Assembly (NCBI RefSeq): GCF_003386535.1
Contig: NZ_QTTN01000002.1
Coordinates: 213,595-277,594, forward strand
Origin: Paenibacillus taihuensis
Lineage (GTDB): Bacteria; Bacillota; Bacilli; Paenibacillales; Paenibacillaceae
Length of the DNA stretch: 64,000 bases
Direction: 5' to 3'
In this document: positions 27,732 to 35,600 of the stretch, piece by piece
Position numbering within the stretch: position 1 is the stretch's first letter
Layout of the letters: each line of letters opens with the position of its first letter
Notes under the pieces: generated by a model
Told to the model about the DNA's origin: nothing
Databases searched by the model: none
Seen by the model: only the letters and a program-made list of their open reading frames with translations
Made by a program: the position numbers and the translations under genes

Positions 27732-28628
27732 TTGACCACTTCATTCTCTCCTGCCGTTCGAAAGACGACACTTCGCGAGTTATCCCCTGTCATCCACTGG
27801 GCTCAGCAGCATAATCGGACGCCAGCGTTCAAATGGAACCGCCGCATCTATGATTTCCAACTGCTCTACGTGAAGCATGGCGAGCTTCGTGCCACGATCG
27901 AAGGAGAACCGGCGATGAAGGTGCGAGCCGGAAGCCTTCTCATTCTGCCGCCATGGCGCCATCACCGAATTGAGATTATGACGGAGCCGTATGCGGAGCT
28001 GCTCGGCGTTCATTTTGACTTTTTCGAAATGCCGGAGGTGACGCATTCGATCCTCATTGACGAGCAGGCGCCGAACGTGGCGTTGTTAAGCCATATCCCC
28101 TACTTGCAAGACAAACCGATCTTCACCGAGCTTGTATACAACACGGTCTCGCCCAAAATCATCTCTTTGTTCGAGAACATCGTCCAGGAGTGGAGCGAAA
28201 GGCAGCAGGGCTACGAGGTGATATGCAAGGGGCTGCTGGTCCACCTGATAACGCTGCTCGTGCGGCATCAGAACGAAGGCCGCAGTCTGGCGCATCCGAA
28301 ATACGAGGTGCAGCTGCTTCAGCTCGCAGAGGAAATTCGCACGGACTTCAGCCGCCGCTGGACGAGCACCGAGATGGCCAAATATCTGCTCGTACACGAG
28401 GATTATATGAGCAGGCAGTTCAAGGCGATGATGGGCATCGGACCAAACAAGTTCGTGCAATCGGTGCGCCATCAGGAGGCGAAGCGGCTGCTGCGGGAGA
28501 CGGACCAGACGATCGAGTCCATCTCGGCGGCGGTCGGCTATGAGGACTTTCATTATTTCAGTCGCATTTTTAAGCGGTGGGAGGGTATCTCGGCGATGCA
28601 GTTTCGGAAGCTCTCGCGATTGATATAA
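27732..28628 (+). CDS. AraC-family transcriptional regulator
   Basis: 298 residues starting from a TTG with an AGAGGCGG site about ten bases upstream. N-terminal cupin sensor (LLYVKHGELRATIEG; LLILPPWRHHRIEI) and C-terminal AraC helix-turn-helix pair (TSTEMAKYLLVHEDYMSRQFK; AVGYEDFHYFSRIFKRWEG). Divergent from the six-gene SDR/molybdoenzyme/PhyH operon and the likely controller of it. No clear terminator directly follows. Confidence 0.92.
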   Translation: MTTSFSPAVRKTTLRELSPVIHWAQQHNRTPAFKWNRRIYDFQLLYVKHGELRATIEGEPAMKVRAGSLLILPPWRHHRIEIMTEPYAELLGVHFDFFEMPEVTHSILIDEQAPNVALLSHIPYLQDKPIFTELVYNTVSPKIISLFENIVQEWSERQQGYEVICKGLLVHLITLLVRHQNEGRSLAHPKYEVQLLQLAEEIRTDFSRRWTSTEMAKYLLVHEDYMSRQFKAMMGIGPNKFVQSVRHQEAKRLLRETDQTIESISAAVGYEDFHYFSRIFKRWEGISAMQFRKLSRLI

Positions 28629-28677
28629 GGTTGGTTGGCTGCTACCGCTGCGCAATCAAATGTTCTTCCGATCGCTG

Positions 28678-28728
28678 TTGTACTTGGATTTCTTGATCAA
28701 CATTTATAATGTTGAAATCCAAGTACAA
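28678..28728. repeat. Long imperfect hairpin between converging genes
   Basis: TTGTACTTGGATT and AATCCAAGTACAA form a 13-bp outer stem; TCAACATT and AATGTTGA form an 8-bp inner stem with a TAT loop. A six-base bulge (TCTTGA) sits on the left arm. There is no T-run after it, so it is not a standard terminator. A second, less perfect inverted repeat follows at about 28745-28785. Confidence 0.75.
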
Positions 28729-28863
28729 AGGCGACCGCTACCGCACAAACCGTCAACGCGAGGTATTATCGCGTGCGGTTTGGTGCATGACTTCTCCAGA
28801 ATCATTTGACCGCTCCGCTCTACGCCAACCAAACATACATACAATAATAGAGCTTCCTCCACA

Positions 28864-28898
28864 AACAAAAATACCGCCCCTCAATAATCAAGGGGCGG
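28864..28898 (-). terminator. Terminator at the end of the ABC/LacI/PhyH operon
   Basis: CCGCCCCT pairs with AGGGGCGG and is followed on the minus strand by TATTTTTGTTTG, just after the PhyH stop codon at 28905. Confidence 0.9.
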
Positions 28899-28904
28899 TT
28901 ACCG

Positions 28905-29741
28905 TTAATGCTTCGGCTCCGCGGCGGGGTAGCCGATTAGTTCTTTGCGCAGCAGCCGCTGTGCTTTGGCGGATAGCTGGTCGTACGTTTCCTGCGGGAT
29001 TTGGATCGAGCCTGTGCGCGGGCCGTTCGCGGAATAGATGAGGGCGATATTCGGACGATGTTTGTCCGAATGGTTCGGCGTGCCGCGATGCCATACTCTA
29101 TCATCCCGAATGAGGATTGAGCCTGCCGGCATTAACATTTTGATATGGTGCATATGCTCCGCCAGCTTCGGCTTGCTGAACGCGTTCGGCGCGTACCAGC
29201 TGTCCGGATGCAGATGCGTCCCGCCCGGCCACACTTCCATTGGCCCGTTGTTCTCCGTTACATCGACGAGCGGATAGTTGACGACAAGGTTCGCGATCGG
29301 CAAGTTCGCATCATAACGATTGCCGTAACGCGAGGACGTGTCCGCATGAACAGGCTGCTTGTTCTTGCCGCCCGGCATCGACGTATTCGTCGCAAAATAC
29401 GTCATTAAGCAGTCTTCACCAAGAATCTGATCGATGATCTCCGTCACGATCGGGTTCGCAATGACCGCTTCTTGGCAGAACGGCTTGATGAACGGCAGAT
29501 AGAGCCGCACGTGGTTCGTGCCATCGTTGAAGCCATTGCCCGGATTCAATATCTCTTCGCGATGCTCCTCGAAATACGGATCCAATATGTCCACGTAGCT
29601 GTTGAACAGTTCCTCCACCTTTGCCCTCGGCAGCACTTCCTCAAACAGCACGTATCCGTTCACTTTGATCAGCTGTACAGCCAGCTCCAGCGTTTCCGGC
29701 GATAAACGCCCGCTTGCCAGCTCTTCGGCGCTAAGTCTCAT
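28905..29741 (-). CDS. PhyH-family Fe(II)/2-oxoglutarate dioxygenase, paralogue 1
   Basis: 278 residues. Iron ligands: His and Asp in PVHADTSS and distal His in VWHRGTPN, with RPNIALIY carrying the cosubstrate Arg. The N-terminus (MRLSAEELASGRLSPETLELA) and overall plan are shared with the neighbour at 29772, so the two are tandem duplicates that have diverged. GGAGG precedes the ATG. Together with the ABC importer genes upstream in the same direction, it probably hydroxylates or oxidises an imported glycoside or a derived alcohol; the substrate is unknown. Confidence 0.9.
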   Translation of the reverse strand: MRLSAEELASGRLSPETLELAVQLIKVNGYVLFEEVLPRAKVEELFNSYVDILDPYFEEHREEILNPGNGFNDGTNHVRLYLPFIKPFCQEAVIANPIVTEIIDQILGEDCLMTYFATNTSMPGGKNKQPVHADTSSRYGNRYDANLPIANLVVNYPLVDVTENNGPMEVWPGGTHLHPDSWYAPNAFSKPKLAEHMHHIKMLMPAGSILIRDDRVWHRGTPNHSDKHRPNIALIYSANGPRTGSIQIPQETYDQLSAKAQRLLRKELIGYPAAEPKH

Positions 29742-29771
29742 CGTAAGCTCATCCTCCCTATCCTGTTTCGA

Positions 29772-30551
29772 TTATGGAATAATCTCTTCAAATCGGAACA
29801 GCTTCTTCGCTCTCTCACTGAGCGACTCATACGACTCAATCGGCATCCGCACCTTGGATTCGGTATTGAACCAGGAACGGAAATAGACGAGCGCCATGTT
29901 CGGGCGCGCGGCATCCGAGCGGTTAGGCGTTCCCCGGTGCCACATCCGGATATCCCGAAGCAGCAGCGAGCCCGCTGGCATAAGCACAGGCTCCGAATGC
30001 ATCACAGGCGCAAGCGCTTGCAAGTTATCGACCCGATTGGCATTCTCCGGCATCAAGTGCGTGCCCCCTGGCCAAATCTCAAGCGGACCGTTGTCCTCCC
30101 GGAAATCGACGAGCGGGATATTCAGCACGATGCCCGTCGCAGGCAATATAACCGACGACTCCGGGTACATCGCTTGGAGATCGGAGTGAACGAGCTGATA
30201 ATCCGACCCTGGCAGCGGCGTATCGGATGCAAAATATCGGCATGTGCAGTTCGCGCCAAGCAGCGCTTCAACAACAGGCAGCACGAACGGATTCTCAATA
30301 ATGTCGGCATCATTGAACGGCTGGGCGAAGGGCAAATTCATCTGTGTCCGATTCTTGCCCCGGTTCAGCGGATTGTTCGCAATATGGATCGCGAATACTT
30401 CCATAAATCTCTTATGCAGCTCTTGTACCTTTGCATGCCCAAGCACATCTTCGAACACGACATAACCGTTCACTTTAATCTGCTCTACCGCGAACTCTAT
30501 CGTCTCCGGCTTCAGCGACCGGCTTTCCAATTCTTCGGCACTCAGCTTCAA
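29772..30551 (-). CDS. PhyH-family Fe(II)/2-oxoglutarate dioxygenase, paralogue 2
   Basis: 259 residues starting from a TTG at 30551 with GAGGGAG upstream. Iron ligands in QLVHSDLQ and MWHRGTPN, Arg in RPNMALVY. N-terminal KLSAEELESRSLKPETIEFA is almost the same as in paralogue 1, and the genes are 30 bp apart. A CTTAAACGTTTA palindrome, possibly a LacI-type operator, lies 20 bp upstream of the start. Confidence 0.9.
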   Translation of the reverse strand: MKLSAEELESRSLKPETIEFAVEQIKVNGYVVFEDVLGHAKVQELHKRFMEVFAIHIANNPLNRGKNRTQMNLPFAQPFNDADIIENPFVLPVVEALLGANCTCRYFASDTPLPGSDYQLVHSDLQAMYPESSVILPATGIVLNIPLVDFREDNGPLEIWPGGTHLMPENANRVDNLQALAPVMHSEPVLMPAGSLLLRDIRMWHRGTPNRSDAARPNMALVYFRSWFNTESKVRMPIESYESLSERAKKLFRFEEIIP

Positions 30552-30570
30552 CGCCGCTTCATCTCCCTCA

Positions 30571-30582
30571 CTTAAACGTTTA
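30571..30582. promoter_or_regulatory. Candidate LacI operator before the PhyH pair
   Basis: CTTAAACGTTTA contains the palindrome TAAACGTTTA. The same word with one change occurs, inverted, at 35126-35137 upstream of the binding-protein gene, so it may be the recognition site of the LacI regulator encoded between them. Confidence 0.45.
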
Positions 30583-30618
30583 GGACGTTGTCCATAAGCA
30601 AGTGGATTCTAGCTGCCT

Positions 30619-31635
30619 TTATTTTAAACTTTTCGTACTCTCCCGAATGATCAGCTCATTGTCCAGCACGACATTATGATTGATTTCCTTGCCTTCGAGC
30701 ATCTCGATAAGCAGCTTCGCCGCCGCCCATCCCATATCGTATTTGTTCTGGTGAATGGTCGTCAGCTTCGGCACGCAGTACGATGACAGAATAATGTCGT
30801 CATAGCCGATAACGGATACGGAATCGGGCACCTTTCTGCCCCGCTTCTCCAGCGCTCGCATCGCGCCAAGCGCCATCAAATCACTGGAGCAGAACACCGC
30901 CGTTACGCCCGGATGTTCCTCCAATATCCGCAGCATCGCCCGCTCGCCGCCGTCCTCGGAGAACTCCCCGTCCCATATTTTCGACTCATCATATGCAATT
31001 CCGTTCTCCGCAAGCGCTTTCTTGAAACCTTTCAATCGCTGCTCGCTCACATGCGCTGCCGGGTATCCGTTAATCATCGCAATATGGGTATGGCCCCAGT
31101 CGATCAAATGCTGAACGGCTTTGCGAACCCCCTCGACATTGTCTGTCGTCACGTTGCCCAAATGCTCGTTCGAGAACGGAATATCAATAAGCACGCAAGG
31201 GAATTTCGACTTCTCGATAACCTCCTCGAGGTACGGGTCATCCACGCGAAGCCCGAAGATGATCGCTCCATCGACGTTGCGCTCCTGGCACAAATTATAA
31301 TACGACTTGATCCGCTGCTTGGACGGACTCGTGCTGAAGAGCAGAATGTCATAATTCATTTCATTCGCTCGCTCATTGATCCCAATCAGGATGTCGAATG
31401 CAAGGGTATCCTTCCCGCCCGTATATTTCAGCTCTGAGAAAATAACGCCGATCGTGTTCGTCTTGCTGGACACCAGGCTTCGCGCGACCGCATTCGGCCA
31501 ATAGTCAAGCTCGTCTGCGATCGTCTTGATTTTCTCCTTCGTTTCCTTGCTCACATCGTCATAGCCGTTCAGCGCCCTGGACACCGTTGTCGTCGATACT
31601 CCGGCAATCTTCGCAATATCTTTAATCGTCGCCAA
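30619..31635 (-). CDS. LacI-family transcriptional regulator
   Basis: 338 residues from a TTG at 31635 (AGGTGG six bases upstream). Textbook LacI head (ATIKDIAKIAGVSTTTVSRALNG), hinge WPNAVARSLVS and ligand domain with FCSSDLMALGAMRAL and SVIGYDDI. The gene is inside the operon, between the ABC permeases and the PhyH pair, so it probably autoregulates the unit in response to the imported sugar. Candidate operators flank it at 30571 and 35126. Confidence 0.95.
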   Translation of the reverse strand: MATIKDIAKIAGVSTTTVSRALNGYDDVSKETKEKIKTIADELDYWPNAVARSLVSSKTNTIGVIFSELKYTGGKDTLAFDILIGINERANEMNYDILLFSTSPSKQRIKSYYNLCQERNVDGAIIFGLRVDDPYLEEVIEKSKFPCVLIDIPFSNEHLGNVTTDNVEGVRKAVQHLIDWGHTHIAMINGYPAAHVSEQRLKGFKKALAENGIAYDESKIWDGEFSEDGGERAMLRILEEHPGVTAVFCSSDLMALGAMRALEKRGRKVPDSVSVIGYDDIILSSYCVPKLTTIHQNKYDMGWAAAKLLIEMLEGKEINHNVVLDNELIIRESTKSLK

Positions 31636-31688
31636 TACGATCCACCTGCCAAAGTATGTAGTGTTCTTCTAAGGACGAAAGAGCTTAA

Positions 31689-32534
31689 TCAACCTTTGAC
31701 CCCGCCGCTGACTACGCTTTGCTGCACCTGCTCTTGCGCCACCATATACAAAATGATACTTGGCAGTGTGACAAGCGTCAATGCTGCAAACAGCTGCGTG
31801 TAGTTGTAGGAAAACTGCTCCGTGAAGAACTGCAGCGCAACCGGAAGTGTCCGGTTCTGCGCCGAGGACGTCAGCATGAAGCCGTAGAAGAATTCATTCC
31901 AGTTGCCAAGGAACATCAGAATGCCCGCTGTCGACAATCCTGCTTTTGCAAGCGGCAGATTGATATAGAAGAACACTTGCCAGAAGTTCGCCGACTCCAT
32001 ATAGGCGGCTTCGTCAAGCTCCCTCGGAATGGATAGGAACGTTGCGCGCAGAATGAACAGCGATACCGCAAGACCAGCAGAGATATACACAACGATGAGC
32101 GCAAGTCTCGTATCGTACAGCCCCGTCTCGTTAATGAGCGAGAAGATCGGCTGCGCCGTCGCGTGGCCCGGGATCAGAAGCGTCACCGAGAACAGTACAA
32201 ACAGAATGTGTTTGCCCTTGAAATCGAACTTCGCGAACGAATAAGCTGCAAGCGCATAGAACAGAAGTGCTACGAGAGTCGAGCTTACGGAGATGACAAC
32301 CGAGTTCACCGTATTGCTTAAGAAATTGTTCATTTTGAACACCGAGTAGTAGGCATGGAAGTCAATGCCGGTCGGGAGAGCAAACGGCTTGTTCAATATC
32401 GCCTTGTTCGACTTAAAGGACGAGATGACAATCCAGAGAAGAGGCACAATCGATATGCAAACGGTAAAGAGAAGCACCAAATAGCTGAACAGTCCGATAA
32501 TGCCGCGTTTCAAAAAATCTGCCTTTGCCTTCAT
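31689..32534 (-). CDS. Sugar ABC transporter permease (MalG-like)
   Basis: 281 residues from the ATG at 32534 (AGGTGG upstream); the frame also allows a GTG five codons earlier. Six membrane helices and the EAA loop DEAAYMESANFWQVFFYINLP. C-terminal MVAQEQVQQSVVSGGVKG is the usual MalG-type end. Partner of the permease encoded just upstream; no ATPase is encoded here. Confidence 0.94.
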   Translation of the reverse strand: MKAKADFLKRGIIGLFSYLVLLFTVCISIVPLLWIVISSFKSNKAILNKPFALPTGIDFHAYYSVFKMNNFLSNTVNSVVISVSSTLVALLFYALAAYSFAKFDFKGKHILFVLFSVTLLIPGHATAQPIFSLINETGLYDTRLALIVVYISAGLAVSLFILRATFLSIPRELDEAAYMESANFWQVFFYINLPLAKAGLSTAGILMFLGNWNEFFYGFMLTSSAQNRTLPVALQFFTEQFSYNYTQLFAALTLVTLPSIILYMVAQEQVQQSVVSGGVKG

Positions 32535-32552
32535 CAGCAGGATCACCACCTA

Positions 32553-33428
32553 TCAGTTGTATACGCTTTTGTTCATCCGGAACACCTTCGTCGTAATGGC
32601 AAGAACGCCGATGCCGAGAATAATCATGATCGTCGCGACCGCATTGGCATAACCGAATTGATAGTTAACAATGCCGTCGTAGAGCATGACCGAGATATTG
32701 TACGTCGAGTTGCCCGGTCCGCCCTTCGTCGTCAGGAAGATCGCCTCGAACATCGTAATCCGCGCAATGATGGACAGAATGACGGAAGTTCCTAGAGAGC
32801 CGCGGATGAGCGGAAGGTTGATGCGCCAGTGGATCTGGCCTTCTGTCGCGCCGTCGATCTTAGCCGCCTCGTGCAATTCCTTCGGAATCGCCATCAGGTC
32901 GGACAAGACGAGCAGCGTCACGATTACCGCATAGAACACCCAAGTTAAGCTGATCGCGGAGAACGCGTATTTCATATCGAAGAACCAGTTCGTATGGAAG
33001 TTCGTGAAGCCGAGCTTCCGGATGAAGTTATTCAACAGACCCATCTGATCGTTGAAAATAAACCGGTAAATTATCGCCCATGCCGATACGGCAATAACGT
33101 TCGGAATCATAAATACGCCGCGCACGAACCGCCAGCCGAACGGGCGCCTGTAAATAATGAACGCCACGAGCGCGCCGAACGGCACATGGATGAAAGTGGC
33201 GATCATCGACCATTTGAACAGGTTGATCAAGGATACCGTCAGCGAGTTATCGTCTGTAAAGATCATCTTATAGTTGTCGAACCCGGTAAACTTCGGCGCA
33301 TTAAAGCCATTCCACTCGGTAAAGCCGGTCGTAAACACCGTTATGATCGGCACGAGGTAGAACGTAAGAAATACGAGCAAGGTCGGCAATATAAACAGGT
33401 ACACCCACAATTTGTTGTATTTGAACAT
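32553..33428 (-). CDS. Sugar ABC transporter permease (MalF-like)
   Basis: 291 residues, six membrane helices, EAA loop HEAAKIDGATEGQIHWRINLP and the MalF-type TKGGPGNSTYNISVMLYD stretch. The next permease starts 18 bp downstream. It forms the membrane channel with the MalG-like protein. Confidence 0.94.
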   Translation of the reverse strand: MFKYNKLWVYLFILPTLLVFLTFYLVPIITVFTTGFTEWNGFNAPKFTGFDNYKMIFTDDNSLTVSLINLFKWSMIATFIHVPFGALVAFIIYRRPFGWRFVRGVFMIPNVIAVSAWAIIYRFIFNDQMGLLNNFIRKLGFTNFHTNWFFDMKYAFSAISLTWVFYAVIVTLLVLSDLMAIPKELHEAAKIDGATEGQIHWRINLPLIRGSLGTSVILSIIARITMFEAIFLTTKGGPGNSTYNISVMLYDGIVNYQFGYANAVATIMIILGIGVLAITTKVFRMNKSVYN

Positions 33429-33494
33429 GACGGACGAAAGGCCCCCTTTCCGTAAAGAGCGTCAGTTAACTAGCCTGCTCGGTGAAAATAAGAA

Positions 33495-33530
33495 CAAGAA
33501 GCGCAGGTAGCGTCAGCTATGCGCTTCTTG
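33495..33530 (-). terminator. Intercistronic hairpin after the binding-protein gene
   Basis: CAAGAAGCGCA and TGCGCTTCTTG form an 11-bp stem with a small inner TAGC/GCTA stem; on the minus strand it is followed by TTCTTATTTTC. It lies between the binding-protein stop and the first permease, the usual place for a partial terminator or mRNA-stabilising element that keeps binding protein in excess. Confidence 0.7.
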
Positions 33531-33553
33531 CAGTTACTTGCTGTTCATGCGGC

Positions 33554-34972
33554 TTACTTCTTGAACTTCTCCGCCGTGTCGGTCATTGCTTTACAGAACT
33601 GTTCCGGCGTCATGTCATTCGTAGCCAGAAGCGGCAGGTTCTTCGCGAACAGGTCGGCTACGGATTGCGGCACGATGTCGTAGATCAAACGGTTGAGCGT
33701 CTTCATTTTCGCGCCGACTTCATCATTCAACTGTCTCATGATCGGGTTCAGCTTCGCCTTGGAATCATCCGGCATTGGCATCTTAGGCGCGAAGCCGCCT
33801 TCCGCGACAAGGAATGCATTCAGCTCTTCAGGCGAGTAAATGAATTTGAAGTATTCGATCAAACCATCGATTTGCTCTTGCGGCGTACCTGTCGGAATGG
33901 AGTACCAGTAGCCGTCAGCCGAGCCGAGTGCAACGCCGTTCGGGTAGATCGTTGCGCCGACTTTGTCTGCAAAGCCTTCTGCTGCTTTATCCGTGTTGCT
34001 GAAATCGCCGACCATCCATGGGCCGTTCGCGATTGCAGCCGTATTCTCACTGAAGAATTCGTTCGCTGCGATCGAGTATGTCGCGCCTAGAGCGGACTTC
34101 GTCGTGTAATCCTGAAGCAGCTTCTGAACCTTCGTGAAGGTGTTCACCCAAAGCGGCGAGTTGAAGTTCGTTACGATATCGCCCTTCGTAAGAATTTGCT
34201 GGCCTTCCGGATCAGAAGCGATCATGGCGGAAGCAAGCAGCATCGTCGTCCAGCCGTTCTCGCCTGTCATTAAGGAAAGAGGCGTAACGCCGGCAGCCTT
34301 CAATTTGTCCAGGTCGCTGAAGAAGCCGTCCCATGTATCGGAGAAACCAGTCAGGCCTGCTTTTTGCATCAGCTCTTTGTTGTAGTACATACCGATTGGA
34401 CGTTCGAATGCGAGCGGCAGAGAAACGATTTTGCCGTTCTTGTCCGTGTTATATTTCACAGAATCATCGATGAGGACGTTTTTGATTTCTGGACTGTTGT
34501 CGATGTAAGGCTTGAGGTCAACAAAGTCGCCGTTGTTGATCATAATGTCGGCAAGCTCTTTGTCGACTTCAATGAGTGGAGGAAGCTTCTTTTGCTGGTA
34601 GAGCAGCTTGATCTTCTTCGAGTATTCGTCTTGGACGATTTCTTCGATTTCGATCTTGTACTTGCCAGCGTACTTCTTGTTGAAGCGTTCAATCTGAGGA
34701 AGGAAGAAGATTGCACCTACGTTATTGCCTGTTTTATAGCTTGGGAATTTAATAACCACTTCTTTGCCGCTGCCTGCATTGTTCGAACCGCTGTTCGCTG
34801 CGTTCGAGCTGCTGTCATCCGTTGCCGTGCCGCTATCGCCGCTGTTACCACTATTGCTGCTATTGCCGTTGCTGCTGGAGTTGCCGCTGCTGTTGTTTCC
34901 ATTGTTACTGCCGCATGCAGCGAGCGAGAGAACGAGCATCAAAGCGACCAATATGAAACTAATTTTTTTCAC
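33554..34972 (-). CDS. Sugar ABC transporter solute-binding lipoprotein
   Basis: About 472 residues from a GTG at 34972, preceded by GGGGGAGG; an upstream ATG at 34999 lies before that ribosome binding site and is rejected. Signal peptide KKISFILVALMLVLSLAAC with the lipid-anchored Cys, then a Ser/Asn/Gly-rich spacer of about 45 residues, then a family-1 binding fold (FPSYKTGNNVGAIFF; YYNKELMQKAGL; NGPWMVGDFS). First gene of the LacI-controlled operon and presumably the specificity determinant of the importer. Confidence 0.93.
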   Translation of the reverse strand: MKKISFILVALMLVLSLAACGSNNGNNSSGNSSSNGNSSNSGNSGDSGTATDDSSSNAANSGSNNAGSGKEVVIKFPSYKTGNNVGAIFFLPQIERFNKKYAGKYKIEIEEIVQDEYSKKIKLLYQQKKLPPLIEVDKELADIMINNGDFVDLKPYIDNSPEIKNVLIDDSVKYNTDKNGKIVSLPLAFERPIGMYYNKELMQKAGLTGFSDTWDGFFSDLDKLKAAGVTPLSLMTGENGWTTMLLASAMIASDPEGQQILTKGDIVTNFNSPLWVNTFTKVQKLLQDYTTKSALGATYSIAANEFFSENTAAIANGPWMVGDFSNTDKAAEGFADKVGATIYPNGVALGSADGYWYSIPTGTPQEQIDGLIEYFKFIYSPEELNAFLVAEGGFAPKMPMPDDSKAKLNPIMRQLNDEVGAKMKTLNRLIYDIVPQSVADLFAKNLPLLATNDMTPEQFCKAMTDTAEKFKK

Positions 34973-35125
34973 AGATAAACCTCCCCCAATGTTTAGCATA
35001 GCTCTCCTAGTCTGAACTAAGGTGCGATTGCAATTGTGGTACCGGTTACATACTGATGAACAAAAAAAGTGGAACTTTCGATTCCCCTCCCCTTATGCGT
35101 AAATGGTACTGCCCCTTTTCTATCC

Positions 35126-35137
35126 GAAACGTTTAAG
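35126..35137. promoter_or_regulatory. Candidate LacI operator upstream of the ABC operon
   Basis: GAAACGTTTAAG, the inverse of CTTAAACGTTTC, differs by one base from the site at 30571. Located about 155 bp upstream of the binding-protein start. Confidence 0.45.
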
Positions 35138-35167
35138 TACGGCTTGCGACTTCATTATAAATCGCCT

Positions 35168-35181
35168 TGGAAGCGATTACA
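35168..35181. promoter_or_regulatory. cre box upstream of the ABC operon
   Basis: TGGAAGCGATTACA matches the cre consensus TGWAANCGNTNWCA at 13 of 14 positions, the best such match in the window. Suggests catabolite control by CcpA. Confidence 0.6.
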
Positions 35182-35220
35182 AGGATTATTTTATTCAACG
35201 TTTGAGCAGAGCCTTAAGAC

Positions 35221-35463
35221 CTATTCGATCTGCAAAATGACGTCTTCGTATAAGTTATGATTGTCGTCTTGCCTTATCTTAATAAACTCACTTTTTTCTA
35301 ATAAAGTGCCGTTGGCCTGTGCACAGGTAGATAGGCTTTCTTCGCGATATCTCCAATACCAATCATTCCAATTTCTCATAAGATCTCCTCTCGCTGCATC
35401 ATGCATTTGCTCTTCCTGCTCGGCTTTATTAACCAACTCGCAGTTGTCATGGCAAATCCACAC
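35221..35463 (-). CDS. Possible small hypothetical protein, 80 residues
   Basis: An open frame without recognised domains, tryptophan- and charge-rich in the middle (RNWNDWYWRYREE). The frame opens with GTG at 35463; an internal ATG at 35406 has AGGAAGAG a few bases upstream. There is no terminator after it. It fills the gap between the ABC operon promoter region and galE. The rest of the gap (about 35464-35600) shows only the galE ribosome binding site. Real or chance ORF is undecided. Confidence 0.3.
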   Translation of the reverse strand: MWICHDNCELVNKAEQEEQMHDAARGDLMRNWNDWYWRYREESLSTCAQANGTLLEKSEFIKIRQDDNHNLYEDVILQIE

Positions 35464-35600
35464 CTGGATTTACGTGTTCCCTACTCGTAACCAAATCGGA
35501 CGGACGGAATAAAATGCGCATATAGGTTCTGGGGAATGAAACGGGCGGCAGAGACCTCCGCGACTAGATCCTGATTGTCCCGTAAAAGGAGCGTATGTCC

